The notes under the pieces: generated by a model
Told to the model about the DNA's origin: nothing
Databases searched by the model: none
The model's input: only the letters and a program-made list of their open reading frames with translations
NCBI RefSeq assembly: GCF_004138295.1
Contig: NZ_SCFM01000007.1
Span: forward strand, 62,001-126,000
DNA: 64,000 nt
Reading direction: 5' to 3'
From: Ectobacillus funiculus
GTDB lineage: Bacteria; Bacillota; Bacilli; Bacillales; Bacillaceae_G
Position numbers and translations under genes: made by a program
In this document: piece after piece, positions 27,707-37,081 of the stretch
How positions within the stretch are numbered: the stretch's first letter is position 1
Layout of the letters: each line of letters starts with the position of its first letter

Positions 27707-29054
27707 CGTGTAAGTCACGCTCCTCAATTCCCCATACATGACAATCCAGTACGCCGTCCTGTACCTGTAACGTAATTGCATCTCCGGGCTGCACTTGCTT
27801 TACGCTCTTTAAAATCCGCTTTTGTTCATCCTTAGCAAGGCTATAGCCGCGCATCATAATACGCAGGGGGCTTAATGCATCCAGCTTTTCCGCTGCACGA
27901 GTGAAAGTAAAAGCCTTCGTTTTTACAATCGAACGGGTTTCCCGCTGCAGCTGCTTTCGCAGTGAGTCAAGCACGGCCCTGGCACGCTCAAGCTTTGCGG
28001 CAGGATGATGCTTTTGCATGCGGAGTGAAAGCCGCTGCACATGCGTGTGCTTGCGTTCCATATATTGCAGCTTTGCCCGTTGCAGCCGATCGAGAAGCTG
28101 ATCTAGCTGCTCCTCCTTTTGCACGTACAGCTGCTTCGGATACCGAAATGCATACGATTTTTGCAACTGCACTAGCTGCTCCCGTTTTTCCCTCATATAG
28201 CTGGACATTGCCCGATTCAGCCGAAGCGTTCGCTGCGCGGCGCGCTCCCGTAGCTCAATGATATTTGGCACCGCCAATTCAGCCGCCGCTGTAGGAGTTG
28301 GCGCACGCAAATCTGCTACAAAATCGGCAATCGTAAAGTCCGTTTCATGTCCAACCGCTGAAATGATGGGTACACGACTCTCAGAAATTGCCCGAGCAAC
28401 CTCTTCCTCATTAAATGCCCACAGCTCTTCAATGGAGCCGCCGCCGCGCCCCACGATCAAAACATCAATGCTTCCAATCTCATTTGCCGTATGAATCGCC
28501 TTGGCTATCGAAGCAGCCGCAAACTCCCCTTGCACAAGGGCTGGCAGCACCATAATTTTTGCAATTGGATACCTGCGCTTAATGGTCGTTACAATATCAC
28601 GAACAGCCGCTCCAGTCGGTGACGTAATGACCCCGATCGTTTGCGGATATAACGGAAGCGGTTGTTTATACAGCTGTGAAAACAATCCTTCCTTTTCCAA
28701 TCGCGCCTTAAGCTGTTCATATGCCAAATATAAATTCCCAACACCATCCGGCTGCATTTCCTGCACATATATCTGATAGTTTCCGCTTGCCTCGTAAACG
28801 GAAATCTGCCCTTTGACTAAAACTGTCATGCCGTCCTCCGGCATAAACGCGAGGCTTCGGTTGTAGCCGGCAAACATAACCGCCAATATTTTGGCTCCTG
28901 CATCCTTTAACGTAAAGTACATATGCCCGCGGCCATGGTGCTTAAAATTCGAAATTTCTCCTTTTAGCCAAACTGTTTGCAAATGCGGGTCGCGTTCCAT
29001 TTTTGCTTTAATGTACTTCGTTAAAGCTGTCACAGTTAAATATTTCGTTTCCAT
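27684..29054 (-). CDS. xseA: Exodeoxyribonuclease VII large subunit
   Basis: The 456-residue catalytic subunit. An N-terminal OB-fold ([20 protein letters not shown]) precedes the catalytic domain ([20 protein letters not shown], then [20 protein letters not shown]) and a long coiled-coil region rich in Arg/Gln/Leu (~270-400). Degrades single-stranded DNA during repair. The start ATG is 12 bases after folD. Confidence 0.95.
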   Translation of the reverse strand: METKYLTVTALTKYIKAKMERDPHLQTVWLKGEISNFKHHGRGHMYFTLKDAGAKILAVMFAGYNRSLAFMPEDGMTVLVKGQISVYEASGNYQIYVQEMQPDGVGNLYLAYEQLKARLEKEGLFSQLYKQPLPLYPQTIGVITSPTGAAVRDIVTTIKRRYPIAKIMVLPALVQGEFAAASIAKAIHTANEIGSIDVLIVGRGGGSIEELWAFNEEEVARAISESRVPIISAVGHETDFTIADFVADLRAPTPTAAAELAVPNIIELRERAAQRTLRLNRAMSSYMREKREQLVQLQKSYAFRYPKQLYVQKEEQLDQLLDRLQRAKLQYMERKHTHVQRLSLRMQKHHPAAKLERARAVLDSLRKQLQRETRSIVKTKAFTFTRAAEKLDALSPLRIMMRGYSLAKDEQKRILKSVKQVQPGDAITLQVQDGVLDCHVWGIEERDLHDGKERKL

Positions 29055-29066
29055 GCCCTAGCTCTG

Positions 29067-29933
29067 TTACGCTTTAGCGTAAGCAGCCTTCGCACGCTCA
29101 GCAGATAATACAGTGTTATGAAGCAGCATCGTAATTGTCATTGGACCAACGCCGCCTGGAACTGGTGTAATATAGCTTGCAATATTTTGTACCTCGTCAA
29201 AATCAACATCCCCGCACAGCTTGCCTGTATCCAGACGATTTACCCCAACGTCAAGCACAACAGCTCCGTCCTTCACATAGTCAGCTGTAACCATTTTCGC
29301 ACGGCCAACCGCTGCCACAAGAATATCAGCTTGCTTTGTAATTTCCTTTAGGTTCGTTGTTTTGGAATGGCAATATGTTACCGTTGCATCCTCGTTCAAG
29401 AACAGCTGTCCAACAGGCTTTCCAACGATATTGCTTCGACCGATTACAACCACATGCTTGCCTCGCATGTCGATATTTTTTTCCTTGACCATTTCTATGA
29501 TGCCATGCGGTGTACATGGAAGGAACGTATCTTGTCCAATCATCATTTTACCAACGCTGATCGGATGGAAGCCGTCCACGTCCTTCTCAGGAGAAATACG
29601 CTCAATCACAGCATCTTCGTTAATGTGCTTTGGTAACGGCAATTGTACAAGAATACCATGAATATTATCAGCCTCATTTAAACGATCGATTTCCTGAAGC
29701 AAACGCTCCTCTGTAATCGTCGCATCGAACTTAATCAGCTCTGAGTAAATGCCAACCTCTTCACAGCCCTTTTCCTTTCCTTTTACATACGAATGAGAAG
29801 CCGGATCATCTCCAACAAGGATAACTGCCAAGCCTGGTGTTACACCTTGCTCCTTTAGCTGTGCTGTTTGTTCCTTTAGCTCGCCTCTTTTTTTCTTTGC
29901 AATTTCTGATCCTTTAATTAATTCTGCTGTCAT
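29067..29933 (-). CDS. folD: Methylenetetrahydrofolate dehydrogenase/cyclohydrolase
   Basis: The 288-residue bifunctional folate enzyme that converts 5,10-methylene-THF to 10-formyl-THF. It shows the substrate-site YVKGKEKGCEEVGI (catalytic Lys), GILVQLPLPKHI, the NADP-binding GRSNIVGKPVGQL and the diagnostic TPVPGGVGPMTITML. It sits between nusB and xseA, as in B. subtilis, and would supply one-carbon units fed by the glycine cleavage system further along the window. Confidence 0.96.
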   Translation of the reverse strand: MTAELIKGSEIAKKKRGELKEQTAQLKEQGVTPGLAVILVGDDPASHSYVKGKEKGCEEVGIYSELIKFDATITEERLLQEIDRLNEADNIHGILVQLPLPKHINEDAVIERISPEKDVDGFHPISVGKMMIGQDTFLPCTPHGIIEMVKEKNIDMRGKHVVVIGRSNIVGKPVGQLFLNEDATVTYCHSKTTNLKEITKQADILVAAVGRAKMVTADYVKDGAVVLDVGVNRLDTGKLCGDVDFDEVQNIASYITPVPGGVGPMTITMLLHNTVLSAERAKAAYAKA

Positions 29934-29954
29934 GTTAAATCCCCCTACTCAACA

Positions 29955-30350
29955 TTATAATGTTTCTTTAATTTTAGATAACACACCGTTAATAAAGCGG
30001 CGCGATTCATCATCTCCATAAATCTTTGAAATTTCAATTGCCTCGTTGATGGATACGCTGTGCGGAATATCCTCCATATACTTCAGCTCATACACAGCAA
30101 TGCGCAAAATATTGCGGTCGACTGTGCCGACGCGATCAAGCTTCCAGTTCTCCAAATGCTCACTGATCATGGCATCAATTTCATCCTTATGTGCTGCGCA
30201 GCCAATCACAAGTTGCTCCAAAAAGGCGTTGCTGTTTTCTCCTTCTTCTTCTAAGGTATTAGCAACCGCTGTTTGCGGGTCTATATCTCCTGCGATATCC
30301 ATTTGATAGAGTGCTTGCATCGCTCTTTCTCTAGCCGTCCTGCGTTTCAT
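29955..30350 (-). CDS. nusB: Transcription antitermination factor NusB
   Basis: A 131-residue NusB, starting [20 protein letters not shown] and ending in the helical region [14 protein letters not shown]. It binds boxA RNA with NusE (S10) to support rRNA antitermination. The ribosome binding site AAAAGGAGAG is formed at the junction with a five-copy 14-bp tandem repeat, so the leader is mostly repeat. It heads the nusB-folD-xseAB-ispA unit. Confidence 0.94.
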   Translation of the reverse strand: MKRRTARERAMQALYQMDIAGDIDPQTAVANTLEEEGENSNAFLEQLVIGCAAHKDEIDAMISEHLENWKLDRVGTVDRNILRIAVYELKYMEDIPHSVSINEAIEISKIYGDDESRRFINGVLSKIKETL

Positions 30351-30360
30351 GGTAACTCTC

Positions 30361-30430
30361 CTTTTGCTTTTATGCTTTTGCTTTTATGCTTTTGCTTTTA
30401 TGCTTTTGCTTTTATGCTTTTGCTTTTATG
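30361..30430. repeat. Five perfect copies of a 14-bp tandem repeat in the nusB leader
   Basis: The unit CTTTTGCTTTTATG is repeated five times without a mismatch, then decays (CTTATGCTTTG). On the nusB strand the unit reads CATAAAAGCAAAAG, and the last AAAAG joins GAGAG to make the ribosome binding site. A TATAAC hexamer just beyond the repeat could be the -10, so the repeat would be most of the 5' untranslated leader. Confidence 0.9.
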
Positions 30431-30674
30431 CTTATGCTTTGTTATACTGTCATAATTTATAAGCTGAACATCAGCTTAACTGCTTTCATATGTATGTTTG
30501 TCCTTAATATCATAATCATACCACAATTTACTGCTCTATACACAGACTCACCTTACCATTTGCCGAAAAAAGTTAACTTCCACCTGTTTTTCCCTGTAGA
30601 ATGTACGGGTTTACAATAATGCATATGGATAAACGGCAAAATTTTTTTGATTAGAACAGCTATATCACAGCCTA

Positions 30675-30747
30675 CTTTGTTCCTAAAGTTCTACTACGTC
30701 GAATTTGCTTCTAGCCGGAAATTTATCCTTTCTTACAGTGCAAAAAA
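30675..30747 (+). repeat. Dispersed repeat, right half only
   Basis: It starts at TTCCTAAAGTTC, keeps CTACGTCGAATTTGCTTCTA and GGAAATTTAT, and ends TTTCTTACAGTGCAAAAAA. The left half is absent. It abuts the yqhY terminator. Confidence 0.8.
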
Positions 30748-30780
30748 GGACCGAGGCATAATGCCCAACCGGTCCTTTCT
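30742..30780. terminator. Terminator downstream of accB-accC-yqhY
   Basis: Stem AAAGGACCG / CGGTCCTTT with A and T tracts, about 110 bases after the yqhY stop. It implies nusB is transcribed separately. Confidence 0.7.
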
Positions 30781-30887
30781 CTAAAAGAAAGTAATAAATT
30801 TAGGGTCTATCTAGCTACCGCAGCTATTTCCCCGCACAGGAAACGAATCTCCATTGCAGGAAAATGGGACTATGTCCGCTTTTCGGA

Positions 30888-31280
30888 TTAAATCGGGTCC
30901 ACTTCTGTTTTTTGTGTATCGAAGGTTACACCTACAACATGTACATTGACTTCTTTCAAGTCAAGACCTGTCATTGTAAGCAGCGCCTGACGGATGTTGT
31001 CTTGAATGCTTTGTGCAACCGACGGAATGGATACGCCAAAATACATGAGCACATATACATCCACCACAATTCCTTCGTTCGTTAGCTCTACCTTTACACC
31101 CTTACCGTGGTTTTTCTTTCCTAGACGTTCTACCACGCCTGCTGCAAAATTGCCTCGCATTGCTGCAACTCCTTCTATTTCCGTAGCAGCAATACCTGCG
31201 ATCACTTCAATGACCTCAGGAGCAATTTCTACTTTACCGAGGTTCGTTTCTTGCCCCATATCTAACATATTTTCCGCCAT
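30888..31280 (-). CDS. yqhY: Asp23/Gls24 family protein YqhY
   Basis: A 130-residue Asp23 family protein (VIEVIAGIAATEIEGVAAMR, then NEGIVVDVYVLMYFGVSIP). B. subtilis YqhY is linked genetically to control of acetyl-CoA carboxylase, and the gene follows accB-accC here too. The start was placed at the ATG eight bases after GGGAGG; a TTG two codons earlier is less likely. No membrane segment. Confidence 0.9.
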   Translation of the reverse strand: MAENMLDMGQETNLGKVEIAPEVIEVIAGIAATEIEGVAAMRGNFAAGVVERLGKKNHGKGVKVELTNEGIVVDVYVLMYFGVSIPSVAQSIQDNIRQALLTMTGLDLKEVNVHVVGVTFDTQKTEVDPI

Positions 31281-31333
31281 GGACAAAACCTCCCTTTTAA
31301 AATTAAGAAAGTATATCTTTTAGAGCCTTGCTT

Positions 31334-32686
31334 TTATTGCTTTACAAGCTCGTGCTCCTCAAGAAATTTCGTATTGAAATCTCCCTTTACAAAATCAGGA
31401 TGGTCTAGAAGCTGCAAATGAAACGGAATTGTTGTATGTACACCTTCAATGACGAATTCACTTAAAGCGCGTTTCATCTTTGCGATTGCTTCTTCCCTTG
31501 TTTTCCCATACGTAATCAGCTTCGCAACCATGGAATCGTAATAAGGAGGAATAGTATAGCCAGGATACACCGCTGAATCAACACGTACACCGAATCCACC
31601 CGGCGGCAAGTACATTTGCACCTTTCCAGCAGACGGCATAAAGTTTTTCGCTGGGTTTTCCGCATTAATACGGCATTCGATGGCCCAGCCGTTAAAGCTC
31701 ACTTCCTCCTGCGTGAGAGAAAGACGTTCTCCTGATGCAACACGAATTTGTTCCTTAATTAAATCCACGCCCGTTACCATTTCAGTAACAGGATGCTCTA
31801 CTTGAATTCTTGTATTCATTTCCATAAAGTAAAACTTCTTCTGCTTATGCTCGTAAATAAATTCAACTGTACCTGCCCCTGTATAGTTTACTGCTGCTGC
31901 CGCTTTGACCGCAGCTTCACCCATTTGACGGCGAATATCTTCGTCTAATGCCGGGGAAGGAGTTTCCTCAAGCAGCTTCTGCAGACGGCGCTGAATCGTA
32001 CAGTCACGTTCACCGAGATGAATCACATTTCCATGCGTATCCGCCATTACTTGAATTTCAACATGACGAAAATCCTCAATGTACTTTTCGATATAGACGC
32101 CCGGATTACCAAACGCCGTGCTGGCTTCCTGCTGTGTAATCTGGATGCCCTTTACAAGCTCTTGCTCATTGCGCGCTACACGGATACCCTTTCCGCCGCC
32201 GCCGGCCGTTGCCTTAATAATAACAGGATATCCCATTTTATTTGCAAGTTCAACCGCTTCGTCTGTACTTTCAATAATTCCTTGTGAGCCAGGCACAATT
32301 GGTACGCCTGCTTCTTTCATTGTATCGCGAGCTACGTCCTTGATTCCCATCTTCGTAATAGCTTCCGGGCTTGGGCCAATGAAAATGATGTTACACTCGC
32401 GGCAAAGCTCAGCAAAGGTCTCATTTTCAGCTAAAAACCCATAACCAGGATGGATTGCATCACAGCCTGTAAGCTTCGCGACGCTAATGATATTTGTCAG
32501 ATTCAGGTAACTTTCCTTTGAAGGGGTTGGTCCAACGCAATATGCCTCATCAGCTAGCTGCACGTGAAGTGCTTCTTTATCAGCCTCGGAATAAATGGCA
32601 ACTGCCTCAATTCCCATCTCCTTACAAGCACGGATAATGCGTACAGCAATTTCCCCGCGGTTTGCAATCAATACTTTTTTTATCAT
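31334..32686 (-). CDS. accC: Biotin carboxylase subunit of acetyl-CoA carboxylase
   Basis: The 450-residue ATP-grasp enzyme that carboxylates the biotin on AccB. N-terminal fold MIKKVLIANRGEIAVRIIRA, glycine-rich ATP loop AGGGGKGIRVAR, HPGYGFLAE and the EMNTRIQVEHPVTEMVTG active-site segment are all present. First committed step of fatty-acid synthesis, where Bkd-derived branched acyl-CoAs are used as primers. It lies 14 bases after accB. Confidence 0.97.
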   Translation of the reverse strand: MIKKVLIANRGEIAVRIIRACKEMGIEAVAIYSEADKEALHVQLADEAYCVGPTPSKESYLNLTNIISVAKLTGCDAIHPGYGFLAENETFAELCRECNIIFIGPSPEAITKMGIKDVARDTMKEAGVPIVPGSQGIIESTDEAVELANKMGYPVIIKATAGGGGKGIRVARNEQELVKGIQITQQEASTAFGNPGVYIEKYIEDFRHVEIQVMADTHGNVIHLGERDCTIQRRLQKLLEETPSPALDEDIRRQMGEAAVKAAAAVNYTGAGTVEFIYEHKQKKFYFMEMNTRIQVEHPVTEMVTGVDLIKEQIRVASGERLSLTQEEVSFNGWAIECRINAENPAKNFMPSAGKVQMYLPPGGFGVRVDSAVYPGYTIPPYYDSMVAKLITYGKTREEAIAKMKRALSEFVIEGVHTTIPFHLQLLDHPDFVKGDFNTKFLEEHELVKQ

Positions 32687-32700
32687 CGCTCTTAACTCCT

Positions 32701-33192
32701 TTAAGCTTTTACAAGAAATAATGGCTGACCATACTCAACAAGCTGACCGCTTTTCACTAATACTTCCACGATTTCTCCGCTTACTTCTGCTTCGATTTCA
32801 TTAAAGAGCTTCATCGCCTCTACAATACAAACGACAGTATCCTTATTTACTCGATCTCCCGCGTTTACATATACAGGGGCCTCTGGCGATGGAGACGCAT
32901 AAAACGTACCAACCATCGGCGAGGTAATTTTATGCAGATTTGCAGTCTCTGCCGGCTGCGGAGCTGCTTCCTGCTGAACTGCTGCAGCAGCTGGCGCAGA
33001 GGTAACAGGGGCAGGAGCAGGTGCTGCTGCAGGAGCCTCTTGCTTCGGAGCAGGTGCTGCTTCATACACAACTGTCGCGTTTCCTTGCTTTTTCATTTTG
33101 ATTGTTGTGCCTTCGTTGGCGTATTCGAATTCATCGATGTTCGAGTTGTCTATTAGCTTAATTAATTCACGAACTTCCTGTATTTTAAACAT
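32701..33192 (-). CDS. accB: Biotin carboxyl carrier protein
   Basis: The 163-residue BCCP. The N-terminus ([20 protein letters not shown]) is followed by an alanine/proline/glutamine-rich linker (about 45-85). The C-terminal biotinyl domain has the modified lysine in [13 protein letters not shown]. It is the first gene of the accB-accC-yqhY unit. The 230 bases upstream hold the spoIIIAH terminator and presumably the promoter. Confidence 0.96.
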   Translation of the reverse strand: MFKIQEVRELIKLIDNSNIDEFEYANEGTTIKMKKQGNATVVYEAAPAPKQEAPAAAPAPAPVTSAPAAAAVQQEAAPQPAETANLHKITSPMVGTFYASPSPEAPVYVNAGDRVNKDTVVCIVEAMKLFNEIEAEVSGEIVEVLVKSGQLVEYGQPLFLVKA

Positions 33193-33380
33193 CTACAATC
33201 ACTCCCATATACTTGGTTACATTTTCAATTCCATCTTACGACAGGTCTTTTGAAATTCCAATTATTTTTAAAGTTCCCTGCATCTTTTTTTGAAAAAATT
33301 TACAGTTGATTACTGTGTTTATTATCTAGTAATAATATCAAGCCTGATACGAAATTGGCAAGACTACTTTCCTAAAGTGC

Positions 33381-33415
33381 AAAAAAAAGCAGCTACTAGG
33401 GGACTCCCAGTAGCT
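33381..33415 (-). terminator. Terminator of the spoIIIA operon
   Basis: Reverse-strand stem AGCTACT-GGG / CCC-AGTAGCT with one bulged base and a run of eight T, directly after spoIIIAH. Confidence 0.8.
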
Positions 33416-33424
33416 ATTGTGTCC

Positions 33425-33961
33425 TTATTTAGATGGCTCAAATTTTACAGCAACCTGCTTTTGCCCAACTTCGCTTCTGGCAAGCTGAATAATTTTGTTC
33501 GCGTCTTGCTTGGACAGCTTGTTGGCTTTTACTGTAATGCGGATAGATTCACCGTCTGCGCGTACAAGCGCATCATCAAAGCCTTGGCTCTTTACTAATG
33601 TTTCTAGGAGCGCTTCTTTTTCAGCTAATGTATTGATTGCTTGAAAGTCCTCATATGCCTTGCTTTTTTCTTGTGCGGAAGCAGTCGCAGATGTGATGAT
33701 GCTTTGCAGGTCTGCTTTTGCTTCGCTGCGCTGATCCTCCATTTGTAAACGAAGCTCTGTAAACTGCTCATCTCCGGAGGACTTTACCGAAGTATCCTTG
33801 CTTGTATCTTCAGAAGCTGCATCCTTATCCTTCGTGCTTTGCTCCACAGGGCTCGTTACCATATTTGATTTCTGGCTATCCGGCGTTGTTACGTAATAGA
33901 CAGACAAGACTACGACAAGACTCAGCATTGTTAATAACCATACTGTTTGCTTTTTCACCAC
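33425..33961 (-). CDS. spoIIIAH: Stage III sporulation protein AH
   Basis: A 178-residue membrane protein with one N-terminal transmembrane helix (about 7-25) and an extracellular domain of the YscJ/FliF-like type, preceded by a Ser/Asp/Lys-rich linker. Mother-cell SpoIIIAH meets forespore SpoIIQ across the septal space to build the feeding-tube channel. Last gene of the spoIIIA operon, 12 bases after spoIIIAG. Confidence 0.93.
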   Translation of the reverse strand: MVKKQTVWLLTMLSLVVVLSVYYVTTPDSQKSNMVTSPVEQSTKDKDAASEDTSKDTSVKSSGDEQFTELRLQMEDQRSEAKADLQSIITSATASAQEKSKAYEDFQAINTLAEKEALLETLVKSQGFDDALVRADGESIRITVKANKLSKQDANKIIQLARSEVGQKQVAVKFEPSK

Positions 33962-33973
33962 TTCTGTTCCTCC

Positions 33974-34621
33974 CTATTGTTTTTTTGGCAAAACAGAAAC
34001 ACGATGACTCGGTACGCCGAGTGTCCGCGTCACTGCTTCGATAATCATTTTCTTAACCTCTATGTTATCGGCTCCTTTCGCCACGATGAGAACGCCGCGT
34101 ACTTCCGGCTTATCTACTTTTGTAACGATAGGAGCCTCCTTGTTGTCTTCCCTTATGATCGTTGGCTTCTGATTCGTGGAGGATTCTGTCACCTTTCTCT
34201 GTCCGCCATCACGGTCTGTCTCATCTGTACTTTGCGTACGCGTTTCTGTTTCTTTTTCAATTACCTTCACTTCTGAGGAATCAAGATTAACAATGACGCT
34301 TACATCCTTCACGCCCTTTACGGTTTCAAGGGCGTCTCGCAGCTGATCTTCGTAGTCTTTTTCATACTTGTCAATCACAGAGGAATCATCGTTTTTGCTG
34401 GCGAATGCAGGGGCGTCCTGCTCTGCTTCTGTGCTTGTTTGCGGACTGAATACGGCGGTTTCTTCTTTTCTCGGCTGAAATAAGCTCCCCGAAAACATGA
34501 GCACAATGCCAAGCGCCAGCAAGACGAGCACAAGCTTAGGCGCGACTTTTTTAGTCGCTTTGCCGTCTTCGCCGTCTCCCTTAAAAAGCTTGCGAAAGAT
34601 GTTAGGCTTCTTCTCATTCAT
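33974..34621 (-). CDS. spoIIIAG: Stage III sporulation protein AG
   Basis: A 215-residue protein with a charged cytoplasmic N-terminus, one transmembrane helix (about 29-45) and an extracellular ring-building domain (VKGVKDVSVIVNLDSSEVKV, then VRGVLIVAKGAD). It forms the large ring of the SpoIIIA-SpoIIQ complex. Its ATG overlaps the end of spoIIIAF by eight bases. Confidence 0.93.
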   Translation of the reverse strand: MNEKKPNIFRKLFKGDGEDGKATKKVAPKLVLVLLALGIVLMFSGSLFQPRKEETAVFSPQTSTEAEQDAPAFASKNDDSSVIDKYEKDYEDQLRDALETVKGVKDVSVIVNLDSSEVKVIEKETETRTQSTDETDRDGGQRKVTESSTNQKPTIIREDNKEAPIVTKVDKPEVRGVLIVAKGADNIEVKKMIIEAVTRTLGVPSHRVSVLPKKQ

Positions 34622-35249
34622 TTGCTTTTCCTGTCCCCCCTTCTGTGTGTACTTGAACTTTGCTTTTCTCTAGCTGCCACTCCTGTGCAAGAAACTTTTG
34701 AATATCCTGAGAGGCATCGTTGTCTATGCGTGATTCATACGGTGTGCTCGTGTCGACCTCAATCGGCTTCACCGCCTCCACAGCTCCTGACCGCTGCGGC
34801 TCTTCTTCGGAAACGGTAACAGAAACCGACTGAACATCCTGCTGTGATGTTACATCCTGCTTATCCTCTGGAACGACAAGATGCAGATTAGCTATCGTGA
34901 CGCCATATTCATCCTGCAGCTTCTGCGCCACTTCCTTTTTCATTTGGACAGCCATCTGTTCTAAAATATATGCACGCTGTGAGGCTTGTATTTCTGTTTT
35001 CTTTTTATCTATTAAATTTTCTATCTCTCCATCTGTTCCGTACGGTTGTCGGCTTAATTTATCAATTAGTTCCGGTACATCTGCCTTTAGCAGCTGAAAT
35101 AAGGGGCTTAAAATGAGGACGATAAGCAGCAAGCTCACGACGAACTTCACGTACTTTTGCATGCTTGATCTTGGTAGAATCATATGAAGAACAGTCGCGA
35201 GCAAAAGAAAGATAATAATATTGCGAACCCACTCTGTTACAAACTCCAT
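34614..35249 (-). CDS. spoIIIAF: Stage III sporulation protein AF
   Basis: A 211-residue protein with two N-terminal transmembrane helices (about 9-25 and 34-50) and a soluble C-terminal domain. Component of the mother-cell side of the SpoIIIA channel. AGGAGGTGA lies just before the ATG. The central acidic/glutamine linker (~125-155) is less conserved. Confidence 0.92.
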   Translation of the reverse strand: MEFVTEWVRNIIIFLLLATVLHMILPRSSMQKYVKFVVSLLLIVLILSPLFQLLKADVPELIDKLSRQPYGTDGEIENLIDKKKTEIQASQRAYILEQMAVQMKKEVAQKLQDEYGVTIANLHLVVPEDKQDVTSQQDVQSVSVTVSEEEPQRSGAVEAVKPIEVDTSTPYESRIDNDASQDIQKFLAQEWQLEKSKVQVHTEGGTGKANE

Positions 35250-35260
35250 TCCCTCACCTC

Positions 35261-36448
35261 CTAGCGCACCATCAGCGTTAAGTTGCCGGCCGCAACAATG
35301 ATGCTAATGCTTAAAAAGAACATAAGAGAGACAATAGCGAGCGCCGCAAAGACGTAGATGATGCTTTTGCCGATAATATCAAGACATTGAATGACAGAGT
35401 TGCTGCCAAGCGGCTGCAAAACAGCGGCTGCAAATTTATAAATCAACGCGATCACGAAAATTTTAATCGCTGGAAACGCAACAATTAAAAGTAAAATGAC
35501 AACGCCGGCAATACCGACTGTATTTTTTAAAAGAGCGGAAGCGCTGAGCACTGTATCGCTAGCTTCGGTAAACATGCGCCCGACAACGGGAATAAAGTTA
35601 CCGGTAACAAACTTTGCCGTTTTCACCGCGATCCCGTCTGCCACTGCTGTTGCAGTTCCCTGCACAGACAAAACACCGAGGAATATTGTTAAAAATACGC
35701 CAAGCGCACCAATGCTTACATTTTGCAGCAGCTTGGATAGCTTCGTTACCTTGTATTGATCACTCATCGTGCTGACAATGCTTAAAATCGTAGCTAAAAA
35801 TAAAAGTGGCAGCACAAAATAATTCATCAGTAAACCGCTTGTATTCATTAAAAAGATAATAATCGGGTGAAAGAACGAAACAGATATCACACCGCCTCCC
35901 GTTGCAATGAGCGCAAGCAGGATCGGCAGAAGCGCAAGAATAAAATCAATCATCGTTTGAATCGTATCCTTCGCATATGTTGTGACGATATAAAAGCTAT
36001 TTAACGCAAACACTGTCAGCACCATGTACACAACCGCATCCGCAATTTTTGCGATGCTGCTCTTTTCGAATGCCGACTGCAACGATTGCAGCAGCGCGCT
36101 GAATATAGTGAGCAAAATGAGCGTCCCAAGCAATTTGCTATTGGCGATAAGCTCATGAAACAAAAATTTAAGAAGCCCTTTAAACCATTCCTGGATTGAA
36201 AATTGCTTCTCCCCTTTTATAAACTCCAGAAAACTCCCTTTTTGACTTTCCGGCAAATAGCCGCCGTAGTTTGTCACAAGATCCTCCCAATAGGTTTGAA
36301 TATCTTCAATTCCAAGCTTATTCAACTGGTCATTCACAATCTTCTCATCAATCGGCTGCTGCGTGTTCGGGGAAGCTTGTACTACATTTGGCAAAGAAAA
36401 AAGCAAGAAAAATAAAAATAGCAGTTTGGCACTTGTTTTTTGTAGCAT
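35261..36448 (-). CDS. spoIIIAE: Stage III sporulation protein AE
   Basis: A 395-residue polytopic protein with an N-terminal signal sequence (LLFLFFLLFSLPNVVQA) and about seven membrane helices. It is the largest channel component and a candidate for the export pore. I chose the second of two adjacent ATG codons because GGAGG is seven bases away. The family length is about 400, so it is complete. Confidence 0.94.
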   Translation of the reverse strand: MLQKTSAKLLFLFFLLFSLPNVVQASPNTQQPIDEKIVNDQLNKLGIEDIQTYWEDLVTNYGGYLPESQKGSFLEFIKGEKQFSIQEWFKGLLKFLFHELIANSKLLGTLILLTIFSALLQSLQSAFEKSSIAKIADAVVYMVLTVFALNSFYIVTTYAKDTIQTMIDFILALLPILLALIATGGGVISVSFFHPIIIFLMNTSGLLMNYFVLPLLFLATILSIVSTMSDQYKVTKLSKLLQNVSIGALGVFLTIFLGVLSVQGTATAVADGIAVKTAKFVTGNFIPVVGRMFTEASDTVLSASALLKNTVGIAGVVILLLIVAFPAIKIFVIALIYKFAAAVLQPLGSNSVIQCLDIIGKSIIYVFAALAIVSLMFFLSISIIVAAGNLTLMVR

Positions 36449-36460
36449 CATGTCACCTCC

Positions 36461-36841
36461 CTACTTCGGCAAAAAACCAAGGATTGTTTCAATAACAACT
36501 GTTAGGATTGGAATCGCCATCACAAGAATTAAAATTTTCCCGGCTAGCTCGATTTTCGCAGCGATTGCTCCCTGCCCCGCATCCTTTGTTACCTGTGCGC
36601 CAAACTCAGCGATGTAGGCGATTCCGATGATTTTCAATAACGTTTCCACATATACATTGCTTACCTTCGCTTGGCTGGCAATTTTCTCAATCATATGCAG
36701 CACAACTTGAATTTGGTCGATTAGAATCAAGAACATCACGCTTCCAACAAATACGACAAACAAAGTAGTTAAGCTTGATTTATGCTGATTGAGTAATGCT
36801 GCCAAAAAGGTGGCGATAAGTCCCAAGCCGACAATTTGCAA
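36461..36841 (-). CDS. spoIIIAD: Stage III sporulation protein AD
   Basis: A membrane protein of about 126 residues with three to four helices. The core (IVGLGLIATFLAALL, then IAEFGAQVTKDAGQGAIAAK) is typical of SpoIIIAD. The start is uncertain: the TTG used here is 15 bases from the GGGGGGCG ribosome binding site. The frame is open upstream (ATC GAG ATT TTG CAA), matching the longer N-terminus of B. subtilis SpoIIIAD, so a rare start codon may be used. Confidence 0.9.
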   Translation of the reverse strand: MQIVGLGLIATFLAALLNQHKSSLTTLFVVFVGSVMFLILIDQIQVVLHMIEKIASQAKVSNVYVETLLKIIGIAYIAEFGAQVTKDAGQGAIAAKIELAGKILILVMAIPILTVVIETILGFLPK

Positions 36842-36865
36842 AATCTCGATGACAGTCGCCCCCCT

Positions 36866-37069
36866 TTACTGAAACAAAAAGACGCTTTTAATTTTGTCGA
36901 ACAAATTATTAATTAGAAATGCCACGTGAAATAAAATAACGACAAAGCCGACGAGAATGACCCAGTTGGCGATATCCTCGCGCTTTAGCTCTTTTAACAC
37001 CGTATGAATAAAGGCTAAAATAATGCCAATGCCTGCGATTTGAAAAATCAAGCCAACATCAATGGACAT
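36866..37069 (-). CDS. spoIIIAC: Stage III sporulation protein AC
   Basis: A 67-residue protein with two membrane helices (about 4-24 and 35-52), matching the short SpoIIIAC family (MSIDVGLIFQIAGIGIILAF). A GGAGGAGAG site lies just before the ATG. Confidence 0.93.
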   Translation of the reverse strand: MSIDVGLIFQIAGIGIILAFIHTVLKELKREDIANWVILVGFVVILFHVAFLINNLFDKIKSVFLFQ

Positions 37070-37081
37070 ACTCCTCTCCTC

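Larger units (their letters stand above)
30431..30887. other. Interval between yqhY and nusB
   Basis: It contains a likely nusB promoter region (reverse-strand TATAAC near 30446-30451), a half copy of the dispersed repeat (30675-30747) and a terminator for the acc-yqhY unit (30742-30780). No gene seen. Confidence 0.5.

Noticed and set aside
30361-30430. Short regularly repeated units considered as a CRISPR array
   Set aside because: Units are 14 bp, directly abutting, with no spacers and no cas genes; an ordinary tandem repeat.
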